This document shows, piece by piece, positions 8,467 to 17,891 of a stretch of DNA of 42,367 nt. Under the pieces are notes generated by a model. That model saw only the letters and a program-made list of their open reading frames with translations. It was not told where the DNA came from and ran no database searches. This stretch comes from Acetobacteraceae bacterium (GTDB taxonomy: Bacteria > Pseudomonadota > Alphaproteobacteria > Acetobacterales > Acetobacteraceae). The position numbers and the translations under genes were made by a program. The stretch covers positions 1-42,367 of the forward strand of contig JARLIJ010000185.1 of the NCBI GenBank assembly GCA_031291795.1, written 5' to 3'. Each line of letters opens with the position of its first letter. Within the stretch, counting starts at the first letter, position 1.

Positions 8467-9420
8467 TCAAGCGGGCGAGCCGGCAGTCGCACTGCGACGC
8501 GTCAAACGCGCGATGCGCGCCCGGATCGGCATCGCGAAATGCCGGACTGCCGCGGGCCGCTGCACCGCGAACCGCGCGAGCGAGGCGAAATCGCGCGCCT
8601 TGATGCATTCGACCATGGCCACGAAGCTTGCGCCATCCTCCAGAGTCTTCAGATGTGCCAGCCACTCCATACGTTCGGCCGCATTGAGCCTTGCGCCGTG
8701 GCGGGCCAGATATCGCCGGTCGGCCTCGACCATCGCATCCGCATCGCGTCGGGTCAGCCGATGGGAAATCGACCCCGAATGCGTGGTGTAGACGTAGCCT
8801 GCAGCGCGAACCCGGCCATAGCGCGCACCAAGCGCCATGGCTTCCGCCACCAGCAAGAAATCCTCTCCAATGCGGGTCGCCGTGTCGTAACGCAGGGCGT
8901 GGCGCTGCAGAAACCCGGCGGCGAACATCGGCTTCAAATAGCCCTCACCGGGCCGCCGCCCGAACAGGCGGTTACCGACGATATAATCTGCCAGGGAAAG
9001 ATAGCGTACCGCGCCGTCCAGCTCTTCCTCTATGAAAAGCCGACGCGCACCGTTCGTATCGTCGATCAGCATGTTGTCTGCGACAATTTCAAGGCAATGA
9101 TCGGATGCAGTCGCCACCAGCCCCGCCAGGCGGCCCTCCAGAAACATGTCGTCGGCATCAAGCACCGCGATCCACTCGCCTTGCGCCGATGCGATGGCAG
9201 CATTGCGCGCAGCCGCCGGGCCGCCATTGACCGGCAGGCGCAGGTAGCGTACCCGCGGGTCGTTGAGAGCGGCAACCACATGCCCCGTTGCGTCCGTCGA
9301 TGCGTCGTCGGCGACGATCACCTCAACCGACACGCCAGATTGCGATAGCGCCGAGGCAATGGCTCGCGTTATCGTGCGCTCAGCATTCCAGGCCGGGGTA
9401 ACCACACTCACGTTGACCAT
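8467..9420 (-). CDS. Glycosyltransferase family 2
   Basis: GT-A inverting transferase of 317 residues. The N-terminus MVNVSVVTPAWNAERT is the classic GT2 nucleotide-binding start, followed by ADDASTD around residues 37-43 and a DxD metal site in VLDADDM (Asp88/Asp90). The C-terminal third is helical and basic without clear membrane helices, so it is probably cytoplasmic or peripheral. It is the first gene of the minus-strand EPS arm, and its start is 84 bases from the divergently read GT2 gene at 9505; the short gap between must hold both promoters. Sugar specificity is unknown. Confidence 0.9.
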   Translation of the reverse strand: MVNVSVVTPAWNAERTITRAIASALSQSGVSVEVIVADDASTDATGHVVAALNDPRVRYLRLPVNGGPAAARNAAIASAQGEWIAVLDADDMFLEGRLAGLVATASDHCLEIVADNMLIDDTNGARRLFIEEELDGAVRYLSLADYIVGNRLFGRRPGEGYLKPMFAAGFLQRHALRYDTATRIGEDFLLVAEAMALGARYGRVRAAGYVYTTHSGSISHRLTRRDADAMVEADRRYLARHGARLNAAERMEWLAHLKTLEDGASFVAMVECIKARDFASLARFAVQRPAAVRHFAMPIRARIARLTRRSATAGSPA

Positions 9421-9504
9421 TCAATTTACGCTCACGCAGGTTTCGAGTAGCACATACGGCGTCCGGCAACGCAATTCCAGTTACGATATGCACGGAGGAC
9501 GAAG

Positions 9505-10410
9505 TTGACGTCGGAGACACGCCTCATTGATGTTTGTATCTGCACATATCGTCGTTATTCTGTCGTTAAAACGTTAGCGTCTGTGGCAGCGCAGCAAAAA
9601 ATCGAAGGAATTCGCTTGCGCGTTGTGGTGGCCGACAACGACGATACACCGTCGGCTGAAGGTATCGTACGAGACCAATGCAACGCTCTGGGCCTTGACT
9701 ATCGCTATGTCCATGCACCCGCACGCAACATCTCCGTCGCACGGAATGCTGCCCTCGATGCGACCACGGCGCCGCTCATCGCCTTTATCGACGATGATGA
9801 GGTGGCGACACCGCTATGGATTGCCGCATTGCTCGAATGCCACGCCGCCACGGCAGCCACGATCGTCTTCGGCCCGGTCCAGGCGATCTACGGCGATGGC
9901 CCCACCTGGCTGCGTGAGGCCGATCTGCATTCAATTCGTCCCGCATTCCGGAAAGGCGGCGTGATAGATACCGGTTATACATGCAACGTATTGCTCGATC
10001 GCGCCGGTATGACCGACGAGATGCGCGCGTGCCGTTTCGATCCGGCGCTTGGGCGCAGCGGCGGCGAGGACACATTTTTCTTCCATCATCTCTATTCTTT
10101 AGGCGCACGCTGCGCTTTTACTGAGACAGCGCTCGTCCACGAACACGTGCCATCCCATCGGGGCCGCCTGCAGTGGCTGTTGCAGCGAGCCTTCAGATCT
10201 GGGCAAACGCATGCGCGAGTGCTGCAGACGGCGCAAACCGGGCGGCCCAGGCTGATTGCCACGGCAGCCGCGAAATGCGGCTATTGCCTGGTCGGCATGG
10301 CGCTTCGCGCGCCCTCACCGGCCCGGTGGCGCCACATGGCGGTGCGAGCGGCCCTGCATGCCGGCGTCGTTTGTCGCGCCGCCGGCATGCCCGATCTCAA
10401 AATTTACTAG
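9505..10410 (+). CDS. Glycosyltransferase family 2 (TTG start)
   Basis: A 301-residue GT-A enzyme. It begins at TTG 9505, supported by GGAGG at 9494-9498 six bases upstream; no ATG is placed as well. The sequence has the GT2 opening (IDVCICTYRRYSVVKTL), ADNDD near residue 43, a triple-Asp metal site (FIDDDE, residues 95-99) and GRSGGEDTFFFHHL near residue 187, which matches the acceptor-side ED base region. The C-terminal part (LIATAAAKCGYCLVGMAL) is weakly hydrophobic and could be membrane-associated. It is read with the main plus-strand EPS arm but is separated from it by a 212-base AT-rich region that probably carries its own promoter for the next gene. Donor sugar unknown. Confidence 0.9.
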   Translation: MTSETRLIDVCICTYRRYSVVKTLASVAAQQKIEGIRLRVVVADNDDTPSAEGIVRDQCNALGLDYRYVHAPARNISVARNAALDATTAPLIAFIDDDEVATPLWIAALLECHAATAATIVFGPVQAIYGDGPTWLREADLHSIRPAFRKGGVIDTGYTCNVLLDRAGMTDEMRACRFDPALGRSGGEDTFFFHHLYSLGARCAFTETALVHEHVPSHRGRLQWLLQRAFRSGQTHARVLQTAQTGRPRLIATAAAKCGYCLVGMALRAPSPARWRHMAVRAALHAGVVCRAAGMPDLKIY

Positions 10411-10446
10411 AGACATAAGCGTGGCGTCTTGAAAAGAATACCTGGA

Positions 10447-10496
10447 GCACGTTCCAAGATTACCATCTGTTACTTTGTATAATTTTATGAACGTGC
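10447..10496 (+). promoter_or_regulatory. Candidate EPS promoter flanked by an 8-bp inverted repeat
   Basis: A perfect TATAAT lies at 10478-10483. Around it sit GCACGTTC (10447-10454) and its exact reverse complement GAACGTGC (10489-10496), centres 42 bp apart, which is four helical turns. There is no good -35 at 17 bp (CAAGAT at 10455-10460), so an activator bound to the left half-site, or a looping regulator, would make sense. The stretch is much more AT-rich than the genes around it and precedes the initiating transferase gene by about 130 bases. Confidence 0.4.
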
Positions 10497-10622
10497 CGGT
10501 TTGACTGATGGTATTTCGGTTTGTCCTTTACATGCGGCTTCCGTCTGTGAAATGCTGCGGTGCAATGTAATGTGCCGGGCAGCCTCCAACGCGAGCCGGC
10601 TGCGTCACAGGAGCGACCCATT

Positions 10623-12098
10623 ATGACTGCAAGTCGTGCGATGGTTACATTGCACAATCACACTGTAAAAATCACCCAGACCCGCCGCTCCACCTGGGAA
10701 GCGCAGGCGATGAGCTTCGTCGTCTTCGACCTGCTCGCTTTCGCCGCGGCCGCCGCGGCGGCCGCCGTCATCGTCGGCCTGGTCGAAGGGTTCGACGCGC
10801 GATCCGTGTTCGATCGCAGCGTCGACAACGTCGGAACCATGCGCTCGGCATGGCACGGTTGGGGTGTCATCCTGGTTCTGCTGATCACGCTTGCGCAGTT
10901 GCGCGGGCGCGGGCACTACAGTCAGCGCATCCCGTTCTGGACCGCAGCACGCGATGTCATCAGCGCCAGCGTGCTCGCGTTGATCTGTGACCTGATACTC
11001 TCGACCAAGATTTACGGCGTGCCATTCGAAGCCGAACAGGCGCTGCGGTGGGTGCTCTTTGCCTGCCTGATCCTCGTGTTCAGATCTGCCGCCGCCGGCC
11101 TGCTGTCGCGCCTCGGTCTGTGGACGTTGCGGACCCTCGTCATCGGCCCGGACGAGGATTTGGCGCGGGTCGCCAGCGCGCTTCGCTCCGAACCGGGGTT
11201 GGGATTTTCCATTGTCGGAACACTGGCCCGCCCGCTGACCTCGGGCGGCGCAAGCTTCCGGCGCTGGCAGGAGCTTGTCGTGGGGCGAGGCGCCGACTAC
11301 GTCGCGCTGGTCGCCGATCCGGCAGACCCCGCCGGAGATGCCCGCATCGTGGCCGCGCTCAATCGCGCGCATGTTCCGTTTGCGCTGGTCCACGCCCTCT
11401 CCGCACTCCCGGTCCGGATGGCCCGGCCGCACTACTTCATGAGCCATGACATCGTGGTGATGGCAGCCGAAAGCGCGCTCGCCAACCCGTTCAAGCGCGC
11501 CATCAAGCGCGGCTTCGACATCGTCGTCGCCTCGATCCTGCTCGCGACGCTGTCGTCCATGATGCTCGCGATCACGATCATGGTGCGCCGGGGCGGTGGG
11601 CCCGCGCTGTATCGCCACAAACGCATCGGCTTCGAAGGACGCACCTTCGGATGCATCAAGTTCCGCAGCATGGCTGTGGACGGCGATCGCATCCTCGCCG
11701 AACTGCTGGCCAATGACCCCGAGGCAGCCGCCGAATGGGCCGCCACGCAGAAGCTGCGCAACGATCCCCGGGTCACGCCGATCGGCCGCTTCCTGCGCAA
11801 CACCAGCCTGGACGAGTTGCCGCAGCTCCTGAACGTCATCCGTGGTGAGATGAGCCTGGTCGGCCCGCGGCCGGTCGTGCAGTCCGAACTCGGGTTCTAT
11901 GGCGAGAACGCGGAATACTACATGCAGACCCGGCCAGGGCTGACCGGGCTTTGGCAGGTCAGCGGCCGCAGCGACACGACCTACGCCCAGCGTGTCCGCC
12001 TCGATGTCTGGTACGTCCGCAACTGGACGCTCTGGCACGATCTCGCGATCCTGATGAAGACGATCCCCGTGGTGCTGTTCCGCCGCGGCGCGGTCTGA
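10623..12098 (+). CDS. EPS-initiating polyprenyl-phosphate sugar-1-phosphate transferase (WcaJ/GumD/ExoY class)
   Basis: Integral membrane enzyme that moves a sugar-1-phosphate (usually glucose or galactose) from UDP-sugar to undecaprenyl phosphate, the first step of repeat-unit assembly. The 491 residues hold N-terminal membrane helices (including an Ala-rich first helix), a central nucleotide-binding-like domain (TLVIGPDEDLARVASAL), another helix near residue 305 and the C-terminal bacterial sugar-transferase domain with KRGFDIV, KFRSM, TSLDELPQLLNVI, GPRPV and RPGLTGLWQVSGRS. The start is ATG 10623, with AGGAG at 10609-10613 nine bases upstream; the ATG-less upstream frame is leader. It heads the nine-gene plus-strand run of EPS genes. 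The full-length form with the CoA-binding-like domain is closer to GumD/WcaJ than to short ExoY. Confidence 0.94.
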   Translation: MTASRAMVTLHNHTVKITQTRRSTWEAQAMSFVVFDLLAFAAAAAAAAVIVGLVEGFDARSVFDRSVDNVGTMRSAWHGWGVILVLLITLAQLRGRGHYSQRIPFWTAARDVISASVLALICDLILSTKIYGVPFEAEQALRWVLFACLILVFRSAAAGLLSRLGLWTLRTLVIGPDEDLARVASALRSEPGLGFSIVGTLARPLTSGGASFRRWQELVVGRGADYVALVADPADPAGDARIVAALNRAHVPFALVHALSALPVRMARPHYFMSHDIVVMAAESALANPFKRAIKRGFDIVVASILLATLSSMMLAITIMVRRGGGPALYRHKRIGFEGRTFGCIKFRSMAVDGDRILAELLANDPEAAAEWAATQKLRNDPRVTPIGRFLRNTSLDELPQLLNVIRGEMSLVGPRPVVQSELGFYGENAEYYMQTRPGLTGLWQVSGRSDTTYAQRVRLDVWYVRNWTLWHDLAILMKTIPVVLFRRGAV

Positions 12099-12106
12099 CT
12101 GCCACC

Positions 12107-13591
12107 ATGAGCAGTCCAATCGCCAGCGCGCAGGCGCCGGCCTTCGCACGCGGCGCGGCATGGTCCGCCCTGAACGCGCTCGGCGGCGTGGCGCTTCCCT
12201 TCATCGTCTTCATCGCCTTCGCGCGGTGGCTGTCGCCGGCGCAGGTCGGCGTCGCCGTGCTGGCCACCTCGCTGGCCGAGATCGTCAAGGCGTTCGGCGC
12301 ACCCGGCCTGTATGAGGCGCTGCTGCAACAAGGGCCGGGCGCGCACCGCCATCATCAGACGGCATTGGCTGCCTTGCTGATCCTGGGCACCGGCCTGACG
12401 GCGGTGTTCGCAGCGCTGATCGCGATCCTCGGACGATTCCTGCCCAGCGTTGCCGAGGCAGGCTGGTTGCTCGACGTGGTCGGGCTGCGCATCCTGTTCG
12501 ACCTTGCGACAACGCAGCCGCAGGCGGCCCTCGCGCAACGCCTCAGCTTTGGCCGGATGGCGTCGCGCTCGATCGTCGCCAATGTCGGTGCGGGGTTGTT
12601 TGGCGGCCTGATCGCGCTGTCGGGGCATCCGTTCGAGGGACTGATCGCCTACCTCACCGCGCAATCGGTGCTGATTTTCGCGACCACCGCCATCGGGACA
12701 GGCGTACTGGTGCGGCCGCGGTTGTGGCATGACTGCATCGCCGATATGCGGCGAGAGGCGTTTGCAGCCTCCATCGTCCGCCTGGTCGCGGCGGCCAACA
12801 ATTATCTCGACCAGATCGTGGTCGCCGGCATGATCGGCAGCGCGCGCCTGGCATTCTTCAACCTCGGCAAGCGCGTCGAGACGACGTTCATCACCGCCGC
12901 TTCCTCATTCTCCACCATCCTGTTCCAACCGCTGTTTTCCTTGCAGGCGACCGCGCGGGCCGCGGGGCTGCGCAACGGCCTCGCCATGCTGACGGTGATC
13001 TGCGGCGCCCCGGCGGCGTTCATGGTCGCCAATGCCCCGGGCGTGATCCACGTGGTGTTCGGCGAGCGCTGGGCCGAGGCAGCCCCGGTGGCCGCGATCC
13101 TCGCATGCAGCGGCTTTGCGCGCGCCCTGGGCAGTGTCCACGGCGCGTTGCTCTCGGTCTCCCGGCGCAACCACCAGCTCATGTGGGTGACCAGCGTCTC
13201 CGCCACCAGCGGGATTGCCCTGGTCGTCGTGCTGTCGCCATTCGGCATCGGCGCCGTCGCCGCCGCGCTCGCGCTGAAGAACGCGGCCATGGTGGCATGG
13301 ATGGCCGTCCTGACCCGCCACGACTTCCCGCGGAGCGGCTCCGCCTACGTTCTGGTCGTCGCCCTGCCGTTCGCCGCGATGCTCGGCGCGAGCTACGGCG
13401 TCCATGCCGGCGTTGCCCACCTTCTGGGAGGCGTCCAGGGGGGGCAGACGGCGGCCCTGGTGCTGTCCGGCTGTTCGGTACCCCTGGCCGGCCTGGCCGC
13501 CCTGGCGCCCTCCCTGGGCCTGCCAGCGAGCCTGCGATCCCTGAACCCATTCCGCCGACCGCCGAATTCCAGCTGGAGCATTGCACCATGA
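12107..13591 (+). CDS. Wzx-type flippase (MOP superfamily polysaccharide transporter)
   Basis: Moves the finished lipid-linked repeat unit across the inner membrane. The 494 residues are hydrophobic throughout, with about 12-14 predicted helices, beginning GAAWSALNALGGVALPFIVF, the usual N-terminal helix of the polysaccharide_synt family. A conserved cytoplasmic stretch reads RRNHQLMWVTSVSATSG. The ATG at 12107 is eight bases after the previous stop; its own stop overlaps the next ATG (ATGA). Position between the initiating transferase and the co-polymerase matches gum, exo and colanic-acid loci. An alternative role as a generic MOP transporter is unlikely in this context. Confidence 0.9.
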   Translation: MSSPIASAQAPAFARGAAWSALNALGGVALPFIVFIAFARWLSPAQVGVAVLATSLAEIVKAFGAPGLYEALLQQGPGAHRHHQTALAALLILGTGLTAVFAALIAILGRFLPSVAEAGWLLDVVGLRILFDLATTQPQAALAQRLSFGRMASRSIVANVGAGLFGGLIALSGHPFEGLIAYLTAQSVLIFATTAIGTGVLVRPRLWHDCIADMRREAFAASIVRLVAAANNYLDQIVVAGMIGSARLAFFNLGKRVETTFITAASSFSTILFQPLFSLQATARAAGLRNGLAMLTVICGAPAAFMVANAPGVIHVVFGERWAEAAPVAAILACSGFARALGSVHGALLSVSRRNHQLMWVTSVSATSGIALVVVLSPFGIGAVAAALALKNAAMVAWMAVLTRHDFPRSGSAYVLVVALPFAAMLGASYGVHAGVAHLLGGVQGGQTAALVLSGCSVPLAGLAALAPSLGLPASLRSLNPFRRPPNSSWSIAP

Positions 13592-15786
13592 CGGCGAAGA
13601 TTGCCATTTTCGACTGGGCGCCCGATCTGCTCGCCTTCCTGCGGCGGGCCTGGCTCACCGTCGCAGCCTGCACGGTGATCATGGGCGTGCTCGGCGTCGC
13701 GTATTTGCTGTTCGCCACCCCCCGCTTCAGTGCGTCAAGCACGGTGTTCATCGACATGCAGGCCGCGGCACCGTTCAAGGCGGACAACACGCCGATCGAC
13801 AGTCAGTTCGCCAATGGCCTCGCCGAAAGCCAGGTCGAGGTCCTGGAGTCGGAAGGGCTCGCCCGCGTGGTCGTCGACCAGCTCCACCTCGCCGACAATG
13901 CCGCCTTCATGGCGAACGGCAATTCCCTGGTGAACACCGTGCTGGGCGTGTTGCTCTCGCCGCTGTCCACGCCGCTGCCAAAGCGTGCGGACAGCCATGA
14001 AACGGCGGCGGCCGAACTGCTCACGAAGATGATCCGCGTGAAGCGGGTAGGGCTGAGCTACATTCTTGAGCTGAGCGTGGTGTCCCGCGACCCGGTGATG
14101 TCGGCCCAACTGGCGAACGCGGTCGTGGATGCCTTCGTCGACTACGGCCTGGACGCAAAGGGCGCCAACACCCGCCGTGCCAGCAAGTGGTTGGAGCAGC
14201 GCATCGGCGAGTTGCAGCAGCAGGCGACCGCGGCGGATCAGGCCGTGCAGACCTTCAAGGCCCAGGCCGGGATTGTCGACACCGACAAGGGCCTGATGAA
14301 TGAGCGCCATCTCGGCGAGCTGAACAGCCAGCTGGTGCTCGCCCGCGCGCGCAGCGCGGACGCCAAGGCCCGCGTCGACCGCATCCGCCAGATCATGCAG
14401 TCCGGCACATGGACGGGCGACACCACGGATGCGCTCAACAACCTCGTCATCACGCATCTGCGGGAACAGTACGTCGATGCGGCGCGCCAGGCGGCGGAGT
14501 GGACCGCGCAGGTCGGGCCCAACCACGCCGCGGTCAAGCAGATGAACGACAAGCTCAAGGACATCCAGGTCCAGATCCAGTCCGAGCTGAAGCGTATTGC
14601 CGAGTCCGCCGAGAGCGACAACCAGATGGCGCTGTCCAATCAGAAGGACATCGAGGCCCAGCTTGCCGCCCTGGTGACGGCGGGCGACCAGACCAACGAC
14701 AAGCTGGTACAGCTGCGCGCGTTGCAGAGCACCGCCGACACCTACAAGTCACTCCGCGACAACTTCCTGGTGCGCTACACCCAGGCGGTCCAGGACCAGT
14801 CGTTCCCGATCTCCGACGTGCAGGTAGTGACGCGGGCTGCGGTGCCCCTGCGCAAGAGCTGGCCGAAGGGCTTGATCGTGCTAGCGGCCGCCGCGTTCGT
14901 CGGGCTTGGGATGGGCTTCGCGATCGCGTTGATGCGGGAAGCGCTGGACGGTGCGATTCGCACGGCGGCGCAGGTGCGCAGCAGTCTCGGCCTGCCCTGC
15001 CTGGGCATGCTGCCGGCCCTGAAGCAGCGGGCGTGGCGGGACCGCCAGCCAGCCCCCGTCATCGCAGGCGAGCGCCAGATCGCCGCGCCGCCGCTGATGC
15101 GGCAAACCTCGCTCGCGCCGTTCTCGCCCTATGCCGAAGCCATCCGCGGGCTGCGCCTGCGCCTGACCCGTACGCGGCAGGGTCGGCGCGACGTCAATAT
15201 CATCGGCTGCGTCTCCGCCCTGCCCGGCGAGGGCAAGAGCACGGTCTCGGCCAATTTTGCATTCTTCCTGGCGGAGGCAGGCTTCCGCACGGTGCTGGTG
15301 GACGGCGACCTGCGCAAGCGGACGCTGTCCACGACGCTTGCACCCGCATGCCGCGCCGGGTTCGTCGACGTGATGGCGGATCTGCTGCCGCTCGAGGACG
15401 CGCTTTGGCACGATGCGGCCAGCAAACTCGCATTTCTGCCGGCCCTGGCCGACGCCACCCCCACCGCCCTTCCCAACCTGGCCGGCACCCAGGCGCAGGC
15501 GCTGTTCGCCAAGCTGCGCACGCGTTTCGACTTCGTGGTGGTCGACCTGCCAGCCATCCTGCCGGTCGCCGATGCTGCCGCTGCATCCAACCTCGTCGAC
15601 GGCGTGGTGATGGTCGTCGAATGGGCCCGTACGCCGGAGGACGTGGTGCGCGAGTGCATCGAGCATAACGCGATCGATCCGACCCGCCTGCTGGGCGTGG
15701 TGCTCAACAAGGTGCATCTGAAGTCGTTGCGGCATTACCACATGGCTGCGAGCAGCTATGGCACCGACGCGCTCATCCCGGCGTGA
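13588..15786 (+). CDS. Wzc-type polysaccharide co-polymerase with BY-kinase domain (ExoP/GumC class)
   Basis: Inner-membrane protein that sets chain length and links polymerisation to the Wza channel. The 732 residues show a first membrane helix near residues 25-45 in the Wzz domain, a long periplasmic coiled-coil-rich section (about 160-410), a second helix around 430-455, and a cytoplasmic tyrosine-kinase domain with Walker A SALPGEGKSTVS (about 541), Walker A' LVDGDLRKR (about 570) and Walker B VVVDLPAI (about 649). The C-terminus has just two Tyr (RHYHMAASSYG), not the dense Tyr cluster seen in many BY-kinases, so autophosphorylation capacity may be reduced. No matching phosphatase gene is in the window. 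It is coupled to the flippase by ATGA. Confidence 0.93.
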   Translation: MTAKIAIFDWAPDLLAFLRRAWLTVAACTVIMGVLGVAYLLFATPRFSASSTVFIDMQAAAPFKADNTPIDSQFANGLAESQVEVLESEGLARVVVDQLHLADNAAFMANGNSLVNTVLGVLLSPLSTPLPKRADSHETAAAELLTKMIRVKRVGLSYILELSVVSRDPVMSAQLANAVVDAFVDYGLDAKGANTRRASKWLEQRIGELQQQATAADQAVQTFKAQAGIVDTDKGLMNERHLGELNSQLVLARARSADAKARVDRIRQIMQSGTWTGDTTDALNNLVITHLREQYVDAARQAAEWTAQVGPNHAAVKQMNDKLKDIQVQIQSELKRIAESAESDNQMALSNQKDIEAQLAALVTAGDQTNDKLVQLRALQSTADTYKSLRDNFLVRYTQAVQDQSFPISDVQVVTRAAVPLRKSWPKGLIVLAAAAFVGLGMGFAIALMREALDGAIRTAAQVRSSLGLPCLGMLPALKQRAWRDRQPAPVIAGERQIAAPPLMRQTSLAPFSPYAEAIRGLRLRLTRTRQGRRDVNIIGCVSALPGEGKSTVSANFAFFLAEAGFRTVLVDGDLRKRTLSTTLAPACRAGFVDVMADLLPLEDALWHDAASKLAFLPALADATPTALPNLAGTQAQALFAKLRTRFDFVVVDLPAILPVADAAAASNLVDGVVMVVEWARTPEDVVRECIEHNAIDPTRLLGVVLNKVHLKSLRHYHMAASSYGTDALIPA

Positions 15787-15790
15787 TCAG

Positions 15791-16816
15791 ATGAAACTCG
15801 TCTATTTCCATGGCAAGCAGCCCAATTTCGGGGATGACCTGAACGCGATGCTCTGGCCGCGCCTGATGCCGGGGATGTTCGACGAAGCGGGCAATGAAGG
15901 CTTCCTCGGCATCGGCACGCTGATCGGCATGGCGACGCCAGGCTGCACCCGCTTGCATGTCTTTTCGACCGGTGCCGGGTACGATGCCGTCGACACGTGG
16001 CAAACCAAGCGGCGGATCTGGTGCGTGCGCGGCCCGATCACGGCGCAGTTGCTTGGCACCGATGCCGCCCTGACCGATGGCGCCATCCTGACGCCCGAGG
16101 TCATGGGACCACCCGCCGGGGATCCGACCGGGCGCGCGGTCGGCGTTATCCCGCATTGGCAGTCGTTGCATTTCCCGGGCTGGGACGCAGCCTGCCAGGC
16201 AGCGGGGTTCCGGTTGATTTCGCCGATCGACACGCCCGAACGGGTGCATGCAGCCATTGGCAAGGTCAGCCTTGTGCTCACCGAGAGCCTGCATGGCGCC
16301 ATCCTCGCCGATACGATGGGCATCCCGTGGATTCCGTTTGTGACGACACGGAACGTATCGGCATTGAAATGGGTGGATTGGTGCCTCTCGGTCGGCGTCG
16401 CGTTCACGCCGGTGCCCTTGCCGCCGCCCTCGGCGTCCGCGGCATTGGCGTTCGGTCGCCCCGACGGGGGGACGGGCGCTGGACCGCTGAGCTTCGACGC
16501 CGAGGCGGCCATGACCGAGTTCAGGCAGCGTGTGGCAATGCATGGCAGCGCATCGGCAGCACCCGGCCTCGCCGTGTGGGCCCGCGCAGGCCTGCGGGAA
16601 GTCGCCCGGCACAGCGCTTTGGTCAGCCGTGTGCTGGGCTATGGGCCGTCGCGGACGGCGGCCCGGCTGGTCGATGCAGCGCAGCTCGAGCCGAAATTGA
16701 GCGCCGCGTCACGCCGCGCCGACCTGCGTTCGGCCATGCTGGAGCGGCTGCGGGCGTTCGAGCATACCCAGCGGCAGGGGGCGTCCACAGGCGTTTCGGT
16801 CGCAGTGGGGTGCTGA
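15791..16816 (+). CDS. Polysaccharide pyruvyl transferase (ExoV/GumL family)
   Basis: Adds a pyruvate ketal from phosphoenolpyruvate to a sugar of the repeat unit. The 341 residues start MKLVYFHGKQPNFGDDLN, the NxGD-type opening of the PS_pyruv_trans family, and carry the family's C-terminal signature LTESLHGAILADTMGIPW, whose His is thought to be catalytic. The start at ATG 15791 is four bases after the co-polymerase stop. The last 90 residues are Ala/Arg-rich and not part of the conserved domain. Its presence argues that the mature polymer is acidic and pyruvylated, like succinoglycan or xanthan. Confidence 0.9.
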   Translation: MKLVYFHGKQPNFGDDLNAMLWPRLMPGMFDEAGNEGFLGIGTLIGMATPGCTRLHVFSTGAGYDAVDTWQTKRRIWCVRGPITAQLLGTDAALTDGAILTPEVMGPPAGDPTGRAVGVIPHWQSLHFPGWDAACQAAGFRLISPIDTPERVHAAIGKVSLVLTESLHGAILADTMGIPWIPFVTTRNVSALKWVDWCLSVGVAFTPVPLPPPSASAALAFGRPDGGTGAGPLSFDAEAAMTEFRQRVAMHGSASAAPGLAVWARAGLREVARHSALVSRVLGYGPSRTAARLVDAAQLEPKLSAASRRADLRSAMLERLRAFEHTQRQGASTGVSVAVGC

Positions 16817-16817
16817 G

Positions 16818-17891
16818 ATGACCTTCGTTTCCCTGCAGGCGCTGCGCGGCCTCGCGGCGCTCGGTGTGGTGCTGTTCCACCTGTTGCCGTTCGAGGCGAA
16901 ATACCTGGCCGGCCCGACAATCGTGCCTGCCGGCTTTTCGGCGGGCCGTGCCGGCGTCGATCTGTTCTTCGTCCTGAGCGGCTTCCTCGCGGTCTGGACC
17001 ACCCTCGGACCTGCCGGCGCCGGCGCTGCCCAACGCTTCCTGCTGCGGCGGGTGACGCGCATCTACCCGACCTACTGGTTCTACTGCATCCCGCTGCTGC
17101 TGGCCTGGATCGCGGCGCCCGCCGGCGTGCCAGGCGAGCACAGCCCCGATGTGGTCGCCTCGCTGCTACTGATCCCGAACGCCGCCTCCCCCCTGCTGCT
17201 GGTCGCCTGGACGCTGGAGTTCGAGATCTATTTCTACCTGGCGTTTGCGCTGCTGATCTGGGCGCGGCTGGCGCGGCGTGAGCGGATCCTGGCCTTGGCA
17301 GCCTGGGGCGGCATCGTCGTGCTCGCCCATGCGGTGCTGCGGCCGACACGGGCGCAGGCCATCCTGGACGCGCTGCTGAGCCCGCTCGTCTTCGAGTTCC
17401 TGGCCGGTTGCGCCGCTGCCTGGCTTTGCGCCGCGGCTCCCCGCCGCGCGCTGACCGTCGTCGCGGGCATCGTGGGATGCGGCATCCTCGCCATCGGCCT
17501 GCTTTGGTCCGAGACGCTGTTCGCGCTGCCCTGGCTGCGCGTGGCGGTGTTCGGCATCGGCGCGGCGCTGCTGCTCATCGGATGCTTCGGCGAAGACATG
17601 GCGATACGACGGGCGCTGCCCGGCGTGATCGTGCGGATCGGCGACGCGTCCTACTCGCTGTACCTGTCCCACCTGTTCACGATCGGTGCGATCGGGCACG
17701 GGCTCGCGCGCCTGCCATCCGTGCGCCTGCTCGCAACGCCGGTCGGCCATGCGGTCATCCTGTGCCTCACGGTCGTCGCGGCGTTGCTGGTCGCCGAGGC
17801 ATCCTATCGCTGGATCGAGCGCCCGCTGCTCCGCCTCAGCCGGCACCTGATCAAGCCGCCGGCCTTGCCTCACGCGGTTTCACCGGCATGA
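16818..17891 (+). CDS. Membrane acyltransferase, acyltransferase-3 family (ExoH/ExoZ/GumF/OafA type)
   Basis: Integral membrane O-acyltransferase expected to acetylate or succinylate the EPS. The 357 residues begin FVSLQALRGLAALGVVLFH, containing the family's R and catalytic-type His at the end of helix 1, followed by AGVDLFFVLSGFLAV, also a hallmark. About ten membrane helices are seen, with short basic loops (RRVTRIYPTYW). The start at ATG 16818 is one base after the previous stop. The stop overlaps the next ATG. Acyl donor and site cannot be told. There is no periplasmic SGNH domain. Confidence 0.92.
   Translation: MTFVSLQALRGLAALGVVLFHLLPFEAKYLAGPTIVPAGFSAGRAGVDLFFVLSGFLAVWTTLGPAGAGAAQRFLLRRVTRIYPTYWFYCIPLLLAWIAAPAGVPGEHSPDVVASLLLIPNAASPLLLVAWTLEFEIYFYLAFALLIWARLARRERILALAAWGGIVVLAHAVLRPTRAQAILDALLSPLVFEFLAGCAAAWLCAAAPRRALTVVAGIVGCGILAIGLLWSETLFALPWLRVAVFGIGAALLLIGCFGEDMAIRRALPGVIVRIGDASYSLYLSHLFTIGAIGHGLARLPSVRLLATPVGHAVILCLTVVAALLVAEASYRWIERPLLRLSRHLIKPPALPHAVSPA

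Noticed and set aside
10605-12161. 518-residue minus-strand frame opposite the initiating transferase
   Set aside because: Shadow; no ribosome-binding site or domain, and it spans a gene with strong motifs.
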